From positions 56,438 through 120,437 of the forward strand of contig WELB01000240.1 in NCBI GenBank assembly GCA_009602725.1: a stretch of DNA of 64,000 nucleotides, in the 5' to 3' direction. Numbering within the stretch: the first letter of the stretch is position 1; every line of letters begins with the position of its first letter. Shown here one piece after another: positions 49,770 to 61,492 of this stretch. A program made the translations under genes and the position numbers. Source of the DNA: Spirogloea muscicola. Its lineage: Eukaryota > Streptophyta > Zygnematophyceae > Spirogloeales > Spirogloeaceae. The notes beneath the pieces were generated by a model. It had not been told where the DNA came from. It saw only the letters and a program-made list of their open reading frames with translations, and did no database searches.

Positions 49770-51130
49770 TTATGAAGAAAGGGCTCGCCCATTGAGGATT
49801 ATGCGTCCCTTCCCCACTTTGAACATTCGAACTCTATTTTCCTTTGACAGGCCTGGCCAATCACAGCCGTCGCCCACTACTGGCACAGTTCCTTTCCTTT
49901 GCTTGTCTTTCTTAGTGCTTCACCTAAGTGCTTCGATTAACCCCCTTCTTGAACTGTGTTCATTCTTTTTCTTGGGCTGGCTGTGCGGCGAGCCAGCCGA
50001 CTTCAACGCCGCGGGCTCGAGGGCTCATGTATATCGGATGCGCCTCTCTGTATCCCTGCAGCGGTCCATGGCCCACGCTCTGCATCTGCGAGCTGGCCGT
50101 GCTCTCGCTGCGGGCTCTGGCTTTCGTCAGGGTGATAGCTTCCCGGCAGCTAGTCTGTCGGATCTGAGGCTCCTCACTCGTACGTACTGAGTGATCTATC
50201 CTCCCCCTGTTTTACCATAGCATCCTCAGGCCTCTTTGTAGCTGCTCACCGCTCTTAGGCCCCTCTGAACCTTTGTGAATTCTTTTTGGGCTGGCTTTTC
50301 GCAGCCCTTGCCCTCATTGGGAGTGCCATTTCTCGCTGCGGGCTCTGGCTTTCGTCAGGGTGATAGCTTCCCGGCCGCTAGTCTGTCGGATCTGAGGCTC
50401 CTCACTCGTACTTATTGAGTGATCCATCCTCCCCCTGTTTTACCATTGCATCCTCAGGCCCCTGTGTAGCTGCTCACCGCTCTTAGGCCCCTCTGAACCT
50501 TTGTGAATTCTTTTGGGCTGGCTTTTCGCAGCCCTTGCCCCCATTGGGAGTGCCACTTCTTTCTCGACTGGGGCTGGACTGTCACACGGTTGAGGAGTGA
50601 GCTCTTCCAAAACATAAGCAAGCGCGGCCAGATTGACTGGTGGCTGGGAGAGGCCAGCCCAAAAGGAATGGACAAGGACAGAAGAAGCCTGGGTGCTAAG
50701 TACTAAGACAGCAGCAAGGAAGAAAGGGCTCGCCCATTGAGGATAGGGGCTGGAAAAGCCAAAGCAAGGGGACTCTCAGTAACCTCTAGTAAAGGGGCCG
50801 AGGCTGTGACAAGCCAGCCCAGAAAGAAACGACCAGGTCCACAGGGCCGAAAAGGCGCCAACTTCACGAAGCTATGCAAGAGCCTACAGCGGATGGGAGC
50901 TTATTGACCCCGACTCGGTTGGACTCGTGTTCAACTCCTTGTACCTCCGCCGCATCTGGCAACCATGCATGTGTCCCTATCTCAGCAGATTGTCACAGCC
51001 ATCGCCCCTTGTGGAAGTGCTTCTTCTTCAGTCAAGAGAAGGAGACGCTTCCAGGGAGGTGGCTGGAAGAGGCCAGCCCAGAAAAAAGAATGAACAAAGG
51101 GGTCAAGGGGTCCACTTTCTGTAGCCTCCT
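49770..51130. repeat. Cluster of dispersed-repeat fragments
   Basis: This interval is a mosaic of pieces of one repeat family. GCTCGCCCATTGAGGAT occurs at about 49784 and 50727, and again (either strand) near 57410 and 56440. TTTTGGGCTGGCTTTTCGCA occurs at 50284 and 50511, and again at 56501, with a close variant at 62139. GGCCAGCCCAAAA/GAAAA occurs in the opposite sense at about 50652 and 51073. A frame near 50030-50180 reads MRLSVSLQRSMAHALHLRAG, nearly repeated on the minus strand at 57333-57548. No transposase or reverse transcriptase was recognised. Confidence 0.7.
50103..50557. repeat. 228-bp tandem duplication within the repeat cluster
   Basis: Copy 1 is 50103-50330 and copy 2 is 50331 to about 50557. 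Both begin TCTCGCTGCGGGCTCTGGCT and end at ATTGGGAGTGCCA. By eye they differ at roughly a dozen positions, indicating a recent event. Confidence 0.88.
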
Positions 51131-52232
51131 CTGCAATTAGAGGTTGCCTGAGAGGAGGCCTGGATTGTGTACTGGTTCCGCTTGGCCCGCCCTTTCTTCC
51201 ATAAGCACCGCACGCCTTTTTTCATTACCACGGTGTCGACCGTGTTGCCACAACACAGCCCCGGCATTCAACAGAACGAAGTGCAGTGTAAGCTTGCAAG
51301 CCTATTTGGGCTGCTGATTTAGTCTGCAATACTTTAGCTCTATGAGCAAATACTAGCAGCTTGTGATAGCTGTCAGATGCAAGCTCTCACGCCCCCAGGA
51401 AACCAACATGCTACAGCACAACAATGCAGTGAAGACATGTGACAATGTCACAAATCCAAAACTTAAGGGGTTATCTCGCTAGGCTTACATGTCATATGCG
51501 GTGCCATCGTGACAAAACAAGCCAATGCAGAAATGTGAAACAAAACCGAAGCATGAGCGGAGTTGAACAACAATCGCTAACTTTTTGTAACATGTCAGCA
51601 GAGATGAGCGACAGTGAAAGTAACACTAACGTCAAAAGCTAACCCAAGGTTTTGCCAAGCGTGCAATGCCAGACACAAACATGGCTTCCGACAGAGAAGC
51701 TCTGCCAATTAGTACAATTTGCGAAGTTTCTGAAAGCAAAATTGTGCAGATTTGCGTGGTCATAGCTCCCTGGCGTAGTCATTGCCTTCAGAGTTGAAAG
51801 AATGGTGGCAGCTAGCCAAGAACATTTAAGAACAATTTCCCACCTGTTTATGTTACATACCAATGTATAACTCACCACACCAGAAAGCAAAGAGGGGCTG
51901 CTCTAATCTTTCTATTTGACCTTACACATGAGACGTGGACACACCACGGTTCACCTGTATCCTGTTGACAGCACAAACTTTCATCATATCAGCATCCATC
52001 GAGGTGACAACGAATGCAAACACGAATTGAGTACATGCAAGTCATTAATCTTCGCAAGCACACTCAACTCCATACAATCTTTGATCTACATTGGTGCATC
52101 TAGATAACCGCCAAGGGGATGCCCAACCCAAACATCAAGGCTTCACCTTGTTGCCGGTGATACAAAAGCTAGTACAACTTCAAACTGTAGTCCTAATAGC
52201 GTGAATAAGGACCAGAATGCCCAGTGTAAGAC
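51131..52232. other. Interval downstream of the CNNM-like gene
   Basis: AT-richer DNA with no recognisable gene. It may hold the 3' UTR, or a further short exon, of the CNNM-like gene, whose stop codon at 52233-52235 overlaps a good splice donor. Confidence 0.4.
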
Positions 52233-54675
52233 TTACTTGTTGTGCACATCAACATACTTGTCGGTCTCGTCCAAAATCTCCTCTTGTAGGAGCTCCTCTA
52301 TCAAATCCTCCATAGTAATAATGCCTACCACCTCCTCATCTTCGGAGAAGCTTGGTATCGCTGTAATATTTGGTCCAATGTCCAGGATGCTCGCAACGTT
52401 ACTCCGTTGCTTCCTTTCCCTAAGGCTCAGACCACCTGTTTGCCGTCCTAGACTTGGTTGCGATTGTTGAAGCGTCTGCTGATAATCAGCTTCTGGTAGC
52501 TTAGGAAGAAAAGCAGCTGCATTACCCACAGGGGAATTCTGCAAGGGTGGCCCCGAATCTCTCCTCGTGACGGCTACTCCTTGGCCATCCTTGTTGCGTA
52601 GGCCGGTCTCGGCTGCTTCCTTGATGACCTCCACTGTGTTGAGCTGATCAGCATGCACAACAGCTGGGAGGGAAGGTTTGGGAAGGGGGCTGTGCCCTCC
52701 AATGTTGGAGTTGATTTGGTTGGTCTCTACCAATGGAGTGTCTTGCTTCACATCCACCACCTTGACGAAGTCACGACTTCCTGCAAGCAAATGACCAGGT
52801 CAATGCGGCTGACCATTTGCATAGTGGCCAGGACCATATACTTCTCAGGCCAGTAAAATCAGGACTGCACACTTCATTTGTCCACAATAGCTGGTGTACA
52901 TGAAGTTATCAGCAAAGTGCAGCTCCACTTCTGTCACAGTTCTATGTCATCTCACAGGCACAACTTCTGACTATGTGCAGAAAGACAATGTCACAACAGC
53001 AGGACGTACCATTTCTTCTCATGCTCAGTTGTCCAGTCCTTGTGCGATTGCTGCCCACTCTCTTGGATTGACTGTGATAGTGGACAACAGCAGCCATATG
53101 GCTGTGGCCCTTCTGGAACTCATTCAGAATGTCGTAGAGAGGCATGTCATCGCTGACTCTGCAAAAGAGGTGTTGGTGTTAGTATTGCATCATCGGTCTA
53201 GCCTTGCCCACTCTGCTTCAACAACACATTATTCTTTTATTGCACAAAGCCTCTGTTGTCGGGCAAGTATAGCAGAACGCCAACCAAGTAAGATCCACAA
53301 CATTCAGTGCTCATTGATGAAGCAGCATGCTATGACATGTTGCAAAAATTTATGACAAAGTCATTGATTAGGGACCTTGGAAGCTTGCGGATGGTGACAT
53401 TTCTTACAAGCACCTCCTCTTCAGGACGAATGTCAAGTAAATTCTTTACCTGAGCACCAGATATGTGGCCTGTAAGTATACTAGTACAATCAACAGGCTA
53501 TGATGGGCATGCACAGCAATCAATGGAACAGCACATGACAGTCAAAATTGTTGACGTGCCTGCTAACAATAACAGGTCAATCAGGCATGGCTTCACTAAG
53601 GGCCTGAAGTACTGGGAGAATCTACTACCAGGACAAGGCCAATCAAGTTGGTCGGACTGCCTGAGTAGACCGGCACTCGGCTATGACCACGATCTTTGAG
53701 CTCCCTTATTAGATTCCTGCCAAGTGGTAGGGAAGTACACAGGTCAGCAGGTAAAGGATCAGCTTCAGCAATTGAAGTGAGCACTTCTATTGTTAGCTCC
53801 ACTATTACAAATTACAATGTTGCAAAATGCAAAACCCCAGTATGACAGATCTCTGTTGACAGGCACACATGGTAACAATCATCAGCAAAGTGGCAAGACA
53901 GAAGAGCAGTGGCCATGCACTCCTGGATGCAAATTTGTTCACCAGTCAAGCTTAGCGTCAATGTCAAGAGCAAAGGTCGATGAAATGGGCGTCATTGCTT
54001 GAACTGCGGTTTTCTCAGTCAACTCCAAAGCACCCGCTATGATCATGGTCTCATCATGACTCAGCTCTCCACCCTTCCCAGCCTGCAGCAAGATCAATGA
54101 CAAAATCACCTGAGCATTACGTCTGCCTGAAAACAACCCCTGCTCACCAGCTGCAAGCCAACCTCACACACAGAGACTGCAGTGTAGCAGAGTTCTCACC
54201 ATCTGTCCGTGCATGTCAACAAAAGCTTTGAGCTCTGCTCTGCGAAACAGAGCTTCTTTATTGTGGCCCAGCAAGTAGTCCAGCAACTGCAAAATATTAG
54301 AATCATTGCTATTGGTAGTGTGCAATAGCCTCGACGCTTTGCTGTGCAACTCACAGCAATGACTGCAATGTTGCCAAGACTGCCATAATAGCTCTACACA
54401 AGCACCAGTAGGAACCAGGCAAACAACAACAATGACAAGTTTCGTGGCTTAAGGCCATACCTTGCTTATAGGAAAAGCCACAGGCCAGGCAATCACCATC
54501 AACACGCGCACAAGTGGAGCCAGGGTCGCACCAATAACAAGGCCATACTTTGAGCATACTGCTTGGGGCACAATCTGAGGAAACAGACTTGCAGCTATCA
54601 GCTTTACTGAGCTTAGGCTGTGCTAGTTTGAACATAATTACATAGGCTGCTAATTAAAATTCTCATGCACCGTGT

Positions 54676-54751
<76 letters not shown>

Positions 54752-55705
54752 GTATGTTCATGCATGCATATGAGTGATTAATTAACCCGGGCGAGAAGAA
54801 AAACCTCGGCAAAGATGAGTATCAAAGTGACGGAGATGAGGACGGACGCCCAGGATGGCACAAGGGCGTCCAAGAAGATGGGTAGGGCCTGCATGCAGCC
54901 ACTAAGGTGTGAAATCTCTGCAAGATGCAATGTGGCTAATAGCTTGAAGCACAGTCCCCTTGGGTGTACTGAGACATAGTCTTGGTGTAGCACACAGATG
55001 ATGATATGTACAACAAAGCAGCAGTCAAACTTGACTACATCAAGCTGAAACAGAAATGCCACTTCGTGTATTGTCCTTAAGGCGGCTTCAGTTGCTCACC
55101 TCATTGGCACACGCGTTTCCAATAAGAAGGGTGCACAGCAGTAAGTGCTGCTTCCGCACAACAGGAAGGATTCGTGCTGTTATAACGGCACAAACAGCGT
55201 GGAGAAGGGGCAGTCAACGCAGTGACTTAGTGCTCGTCCTGGCAGTTTTGATCACTCACCGATGTATGACTAAATAGCTAGATTGCGTCAAATCTAGAAT
55301 CCATAAAATGACCCTGGCAGGAATTAACGAGGCATGATAAAGCTACAGTCTGCTTTCAAAAGCAGTAATTTCTGTCTGCCTTATACGAGAAAGGAAAGTA
55401 TGCTGGAAGGAAGTTTAGCCCTGGCTTGGAAAGTCACAGGCAGCCAATCAGTTGGCACTGTCATTCATGATTCAAGACATGACCCTGCAGATGTAATGAC
55501 GACTGTATAGAGAGGTCAGAGGGGCGAGCGTACCGGCGTTTCTCTTGTCCTTGTCAGACCCGCTCTTCTGCAAGACCTCGAGGTCAACGAGCCCCAGGGA
55601 CATGAGGCCGAGCGTGAGGCCGGCCATGAGGCCGCCAAACGCCACCAGCCCGACGATGATGAGGATGTAGAGCCAGAACGTGCCGCCGCAGCAGTGCTGC
55701 GTCAT
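52233..55705 (-). CDS. CNNM/DUF21-CBS domain membrane protein
   Basis: A multi-pass membrane protein of the CNNM/CorB family (ancient conserved domain), linked to Mg2+ and divalent cation transport. Exon 1 (55705-55534) encodes [20 protein letters not shown] and [19 protein letters not shown], the DUF21 opening. Next come [20 protein letters not shown] (about 55160), [20 protein letters not shown] (about 54870), WPVAFPISK and [20 protein letters not shown] (about 54270), then [20 protein letters not shown] (about 54070) with [17 protein letters not shown]. The CBS pair has [20 protein letters not shown] (about 53680), [20 protein letters not shown] (about 53140) and the terminal [20 protein letters not shown] (52360). 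It ends [12 protein letters not shown] at 52233. Plant members continue a little further, and the AA|GTAAGT at this stop is also a good donor, so a short extra exon downstream is possible. Substrate is inferred from the family. Confidence 0.88.
54679..54750. repeat. (GT)36 microsatellite in a CNNM intron
   Basis: About 72 bp of uninterrupted GT (CA on the coding strand) within an intron of the CNNM-like gene. Confidence 0.97.
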
Positions 55706-56427
55706 GCTGGCACCGCGCGGAGCCGCTCGCCTCGCCAAGCGGAACCTGGCAGTCGGCGCTTCGATGGAGCTCCGGCACAGTCCGATGTGACCAGGGCCGG
55801 TCCGAGAGCCCCGAGCCGGCGCGGAGCTTGAGCGCTCTAGCGGGCGCCATGATGGCCGGCCATCAAAGGTCGACGACGCCGGGCAGCCGCCGCCTCTGCG
55901 AGCCCGCCGCGGCGCCGGACGCGGCCGCCGTGAGGAGGACGCGGCTGCGGATATCGGCGAGGGTCAGGAAGAAGCAGTGGTGGGAGCGGCGAGCTTGGGA
56001 GCGCTTATGTATGGCAGGAGAACGCGGCTGATGATTTTAACAAGGGCGGCGGAGGGAGCCGGAGCGCGTGAAATCGAAAGGGTGGCCGAATCCAAGTGGG
56101 GGGGGGTGAAGGCTTCGGCTGCTACTCCAAATCGAGCGCCTGTGAATGGGGGCGGAGGGCTGTGAACAGCCAGCCCCGAATCACATTGACAAGGTCCCGA
56201 GGGGATGTGAATGAGCGCAGTGTTTGGTCATTCCTTTTTCTGATGATTTCCAGGAAAATCAACTTATTATTGGTAGCGCCACAGGAGGGAAGAAGGGAGG
56301 GCGGCGCGCGCCCGGCGTGGAAGCGGCCGTGCCAGGTGGCGGGCGCGGGTCGCTGCCGACGTGGCGGCTGCTCGCGAAGCGGAGGCCGCAACACCGCCCC
56401 CCGCCCGCACCTACACCGGGGCACCCG

Positions 56428-56560
56428 TGTCCAGCCCCTATCCTCAATGGGCGAGCCCCTTTCTTCTTCTTAGGCCCCTCTGAACCTTTGTGAATTCTTT
56501 TTGGGCTGGCTTTTCGCAGCCCTTGCCCCCATTGGGAGTGGCACTTCTTCTTCCCTGGCA
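56428..56560 (+). repeat. Dispersed-repeat copy
   Basis: Begins CAGCCCCTATCCTCAATGGG and contains GGCCCCTCTGAACCTTTGTG and TTTTTGGGCTGGCTTTTCGC, followed by CCCCCATTGGGAGTG. It matches 50260-50330 and 50490-50560 almost base for base. Confidence 0.8.
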
Positions 56561-57229
56561 GACCCGGCCGCCGCTCGATGGCCTGCCGGGCAAGCCGCTG
56601 GAGGAGGTCCAGCCGTGTCGGTAGTCTGTACTGCACAATTTCGACCCTTCGCCGCTGCCTTAGCTGCTAGATGCTAGTTGCTACGTCATAAGATGTGCTT
56701 ACCTTTGTACTTGGCCATACTGGCCTTCGATTGTTTCAAATACACGAAATTCACACCTTATGTTGCATATTGTGGCACAAGAGCTTGTCAATTGCCGTCC
56801 GGTATTCGGGCATCAATAAGTGACCTGTATGTGCTGACTCGTGGCTACTGAGCGGGTCAGCTTAGCAGCAGGTGATGTATGTCTGTCAATGTGCTTGCCT
56901 TTGTACTTGGCCACATAGGCCCTCCATCACTCACTACACACTCCATCTTCATATATTGGAAGAACTATTTCCTGTCTTCCGTTGAATGTGCCATTTCTTC
57001 CTTCCAAGTTAGCCTATCAGATTTGTATGTGCTCACTCGTGGGTACTAACGCTACACTGTGACCTCAAGCCCTTCGCATAACAGACAAGACGCTTTCCGG
57101 AGAGGGCGGTGGCTGTGACAGGCCAGCCAGCCCTTAGCAATCGAATTCATTCAGTGCAGCCCCACTAATTGCACTAGCTCTTGCCTGAACGGTTAGATCG
57201 CTTAGATTGGGCTCCCTATTCATTTAAGG

Positions 57230-57720
57230 AGGAGAGGGACTGGACAAGCCAGCCCAAAAAAGAATGAACAAAGTACGAGTAGGGGGCCCTGGGAAGCGCT
57301 AAGGAAAGCAAGCACAAAACGAAGCATAGCTGCTACGAATCACTCAGTTCCCCTGCTAAGCAGCCGCAGATCCGAGAGGCTAGGCGCCGGGAAGAGAGTG
57401 GGGCTCGCCCATTGAGGATAGGGGCTGGAAAACCCAGCCCGGGAAGGGGGTCCCCCTGGCCAGAGCCAGAGGCAGCAGCGAGTGCGCGGCCGGCACGAAG
57501 GTGTAGCGCGCGGGCCATAGACCGCTGCAGCGAGATGGCCAAGCGCATACGGTAGACTTGCGCTAGCGACCCAGCTGCAGGGATGTCTACCGGCTCCCCA
57601 TGGAAGCGACGGAATATGGCGTGGCTGGGCGAGCTGGTTGAGCAACTCGAGCCACCGAGCCTGTGAGAGGCCAGCCCAGAAATAAGAGAGAAGGCGCGCG
57701 GGGCGCATGAAATGAAAGGG
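57230..57720 (-). repeat. Dispersed-repeat copy, opposite orientation
   Basis: Contains GCTCGCCCATTGAGGATAGG at 57406 (reverse complement of the 56433 string) and GCCAGCCC with flanking A-rich DNA at 57256 and 57671. A minus-strand frame at 57333-57548 parallels the 50.03-kb frame. Confidence 0.7.
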
Positions 57721-58316
57721 AGGCCAATTCAAGCCAGTACATTATTCAGGCGAAGGCTACTGCAGACTAAACAAGGCTAAATATACCTGAAGTAAGGTGC
57801 CTAAGGTGACATCAATACCCACGGGTGAGCACAAACAAATCTGACAAGCTAACTTGGGCAGCTGGAGCGCCGCCACGAAAGCCGGAGGCCTGACTTAGAG
57901 CGCGCCCTGCACGTTGATGAAGAGCCAATGCGAGCGCTGCAAACTAAGCGAGAGCCGCATTCTGTAATATGCAACTAAGGCCTGCGGAATGCTGGAGTGG
58001 CCCAAGAATGAAAGAATGCCGTTTCGAAGAAGGCTAACTTACTCCTTCAAAAGTGACGTGTTGGGCACAGCTTGCCGCCCCAAGGCTGGCCAGGGGTTTA
58101 AGCGGTCCCTGGGTTTAAGGGCTTCGGCTCCCCAGCCTGCAGCGCCGCCCCCGGCAGGCCCTCCATAGCGCCGCGCGCGCGAGCTTCCGCGCCGCCCCCC
58201 CCACTCCCTCCCTCCGCGCTGCGCTCCACGGCCAGGCGGCTCCCGAGCTCCATTCCCCGTCCTCCTCACGCCGCCTTCTTCGACGGCCGGGCCTCCGCCG
58301 CCGCCGCCGCCGAGCC

Positions 58317-61300
58317 ATGGCGCCGGCGGCGGCGCCGAGCCAGGCTGNNNNNNNNNNNNNNNNNNNNNNNNNNNNNNNNNNNNNNNNNNNNNNNNNNNNN
58401 NNNNNNNNNNNNNNNNNNNNNNNNNNNNNNNNNNNNNNNNNNNNNNNNNNNNNNNNNNNNNNNNNNNNNNNNNNNNNNNNNNNNNNNNNNNNNNNNNNNN
58501 NNNNNNNNNNNNNNNNNNNNNNNNNNNNNNNNNNNNNNNNNNNNNNNNNNNNNNNNNNNNNNNNNNNNNNNNNNNNNNNNNNNNNNNNNNNNNNNNNNNN
58601 NNNNNNNNNNNNNNNNNNNNNNNNNNNNNNNNNNNNNNNNNNNNNNNNNNNNNNNNNNNNNNNNNNNNNNNNNNNNCCCTCCCTCCCTCCCCCCTCGGGC
58701 CTTAACCCACCACCTTTGATCTTGGTTGGTCATGCTGTCATATGCCACGCAGGGTCGACAGTACACAATCGAGGAGCTCACGGAGGGCAGCTTCGGGGGC
58801 ATCGACATCGCGCTTTTCAGCGCTGGCGGGTCCATCAGGTCGGGGCTCCTCGGGGGCCCTTTGAGCTGCCGCTCACGTCTTGCTGGCCAAAATCCCCAAA
58901 CCATAGCCACACTCTCCTCATTTCGACCCCTTCCCTCCCTCCTCACCTGGCAGCAAGAAGTATGCACCAGCGGCCGTGGCTGCAGGCTCCGTCGTCATCG
59001 ACAACTCCTCCGCATTCCGCATGGACGACGGCGTCCCGCTCATTGTTCCTGAGGTGCCGATGGCGCCACTTCAACTGAAGCTCTGGGCAGAGCAGAGAGA
59101 TAGAGGAGGGAGGTGGAGCGAGTCCTGATGACTGGGAGGCTGCTTTCCGGCTGGCTGGCCAGGTGAACCCGGAGGCCATGGCGCACGTGCACGTCGGCGG
59201 CGGCGGCGCGATCATTGCCAACCCGAACTGCTCCACCATCATATGCCTCATGGCTGCCACGCCGCTGCACCGGCACTCCAAGGTCAGCTCAGCGGGTCGG
59301 CTGGCAGTGAGCACGTTGGCTACGTCCCATGAAGCAGCTGAGTTGTGACGACGGCAGCGGTGGAGGCATCCGTTGCAGGTGAAGCGCATGGTGGTGAGCA
59401 CGTACCAGGCAGCCAGCGGCGCCGGCGCCGCCGCCATGGCCGAGCTCCAGCAGCAGACGCGCGAGGTACTTTCTCTGGCTGCTGAACGACCTCTCGAGTG
59501 TTTTATATCATGTTTAAGCCCATGACGTATAACCTTGATGATCAACGAAAGGAAGGAGAGGCTATAAGACGGCAGCCTCCCCTTAAGAATTCGCGGAAAA
59601 TTGAAAAACAAATGCTTGAAAGTCATCATCAATATAGGTATGTCAGCTACTATCTAACAGAAGTCTGTACTGAGGTAGCAGATGCCAATGATGAATACTT
59701 CCTCCATCCATACCATAATTTCCCCTTACACTTCAGAAGGCCCTGACATGCGTCCGCATGCAATGTGTCGGTCAATCCAAATACGTTGGTCACTTTATTC
59801 TCCTGTTTATGTTGTGCTGCCCACTGTACTGGCACCGAACGCAGGTGCTTGAGGGCAAGGCGCCTACCACGACCATCTTCAAGCGCCAGGTGGATGCCAC
59901 CTCCTGCTTGGGAATAAGGCTCCTTCCTTCAAGCCGTCTAGGCGAAGTGGAGAAAGCTTGCCTCAGAACCCTTATTTTCTAGACTAGCCTTTGTTTCTTT
60001 AGTGAAATGGTCTTGCTCAAAGTCACTGTTGAGACCACCAAGTACACACATTTAAGTTGTTAAGTTGGGATAACCTGCTAATGCCCTCAAGTGCGGTTGC
60101 TGCTGGTCCCTGCCTCCATGCCCAGTACGCCTTCAACCTCTTCTCGCACAACTCAGCAGTAATGCCTGAGACGGGGTACAATGAGGAGGAGATGAAGATG
60201 GTGAAGGAGACCCGTAAGATCTGGGTATGCTGCATCCAGCTCTCCTGCACTTTCTAGATGTTACTGATTAGAGCTCTAGAGCTCCCTTGCTTGATGTCTT
60301 GCAATGTCTATGCCATAGCAGAGTGTTAGTAGCCCGGTCCATACAGCAATCAGGGGTGAGGAGTCGAGGCCTTACCGGGCTCTAATCTAGTCTCTCATCC
60401 AATAGGCCGAGTCGCTGTGGAGCTAATTGTGCATCCAATTCTGTGGAGAATGAATCTGTCTGTCATCATCAGATCTGACCTTCGATCTGGATTATTCTCT
60501 GGCTGTAGAGCGATCCAGACGTGAGGGTGACGGCCACGTGCATACGTGTGCCCGTGATGCGGGCGCACGCCGAGAGCATCAACCTCGAGTTCGAGCAACC
60601 CATGGACGAGGTGCTTTGCTGGCATCGTCTGCACCACATAGCTAAGCTGGATGGCATGGTGCTGTTTTGGGTGTTCTGGTCAAGTGTCTGAGTGGCCTTT
60701 TTGGAGTAGCTTGTGGTGTTCCTCACAGACCGAGGAGTGGTCAGATTGTTGTAAGATACTGCAGATTTGCTTGCACTTATTGAATGTTTCATTTGTGCTG
60801 GCAGGCGACTGCAAAGGAGGTGCTCAGCCAGGCGCCCGGGGTGGTCCTCATTGATGACCGGGCTGGCAACAACTTCCCCACCCCCTTGGACGTAAGTATA
60901 TCATCAAAACTACATCTTTGATCACGTTTTCTCGTTTGCCTCACGTCCTCTTGACATTTTTCATGTTGTACTAATGTTATGCATTGAAACGTGGTCACAT
61001 GGCCTCAGCCTTGGACACCTAGGCTACTGGGCCAGCCATGGCTGCCGTTGAAGCTCGTCAGAGCTGCGGCAGATTGGATTTTCAACTCAGATCTCTGGGT
61101 TGCTGCTAAGCAGGTGTCCAACAAAGACGACATTGCGGTGGGACGGATACGGCAGGACATTTCGCAGGACAGCAATCTCGGGTGCGCTTGTTATACAATG
61201 TAGCTTGGACTCTTGACCCCACTGCAAAAGTCAGGGCATAAGTGGGAGACCATTCACCTACCTTACAATTTCTCGTTCTGAAATTTCTTACCCAGAACCC

Positions 61301-61492
61301 TAAGCTCTACATCTCAGAATACCTTCAGAGATTGATACTACTCATGCAAATTGACAACAGGGGGCAGTTTCACAACTGTTGTCTTAATTAGCAGCGTTTG
61401 TTATGTGCAGATTGGACATGTTTGTGTGTGGGGACCAGATCAGAAAGGGCGCGGCACTGAATGCTATCCAGATTGCTGAGCTGCTCCTGTGA
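58317..61492 (+). CDS. ASD: Aspartate-semialdehyde dehydrogenase
   Basis: This enzyme reduces aspartyl phosphate to aspartate semialdehyde (NADPH), the branch step to lysine, threonine, methionine and isoleucine, in the plastid of plants and algae. [10 protein letters not shown] at 58317 looks like the start of a transit peptide, but 58348-58676 is an assembly gap that removes the NADP-binding N-terminus. After it come [20 protein letters not shown] (58755), [20 protein letters not shown] (58992) and [10 protein letters not shown] with the catalytic Cys (59215). Then follow [10 protein letters not shown] (59400), [20 protein letters not shown] (60133), [20 protein letters not shown] with the catalytic His (60525), [18 protein letters not shown] (60839) and VGRIRQDIS. 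It ends [19 protein letters not shown], stop 61490-61492. Length and order match bacterial-type ASADH. Confidence 0.94.
58348..58676. other. Assembly gap (329 N)
   Basis: A run of unknown bases within the first exon or first intron of the ASADH gene. It hides the nucleotide-binding motif. Confidence 1.

Larger units (their letters stand above)
55706..58316. other. Repeat-rich interval between the CNNM-like and ASADH genes
   Basis: No recognisable gene. The first 150 bp are the CNNM promoter side. Copies of the dispersed repeat lie at about 56428-56560 (plus sense) and 57230-57720 (opposite sense), the latter with a minus-strand frame RLAISLQRSMARALHLRAGR similar to one at 50.03 kb. Two similar strings (TTTGTACTTGGCCATAC and TTTGTACTTGGCCACATAGG) lie at 56704 and 56900. 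Near 58090 is the telomere-like string GGGGTTTAAGC...GGGTTTAAGGG. Confidence 0.45.

Noticed and set aside
54679-54750. GT repeat as a Z-DNA or regulatory element
   Set aside because: A plain intronic dinucleotide microsatellite explains it; there is no sequence evidence for function.
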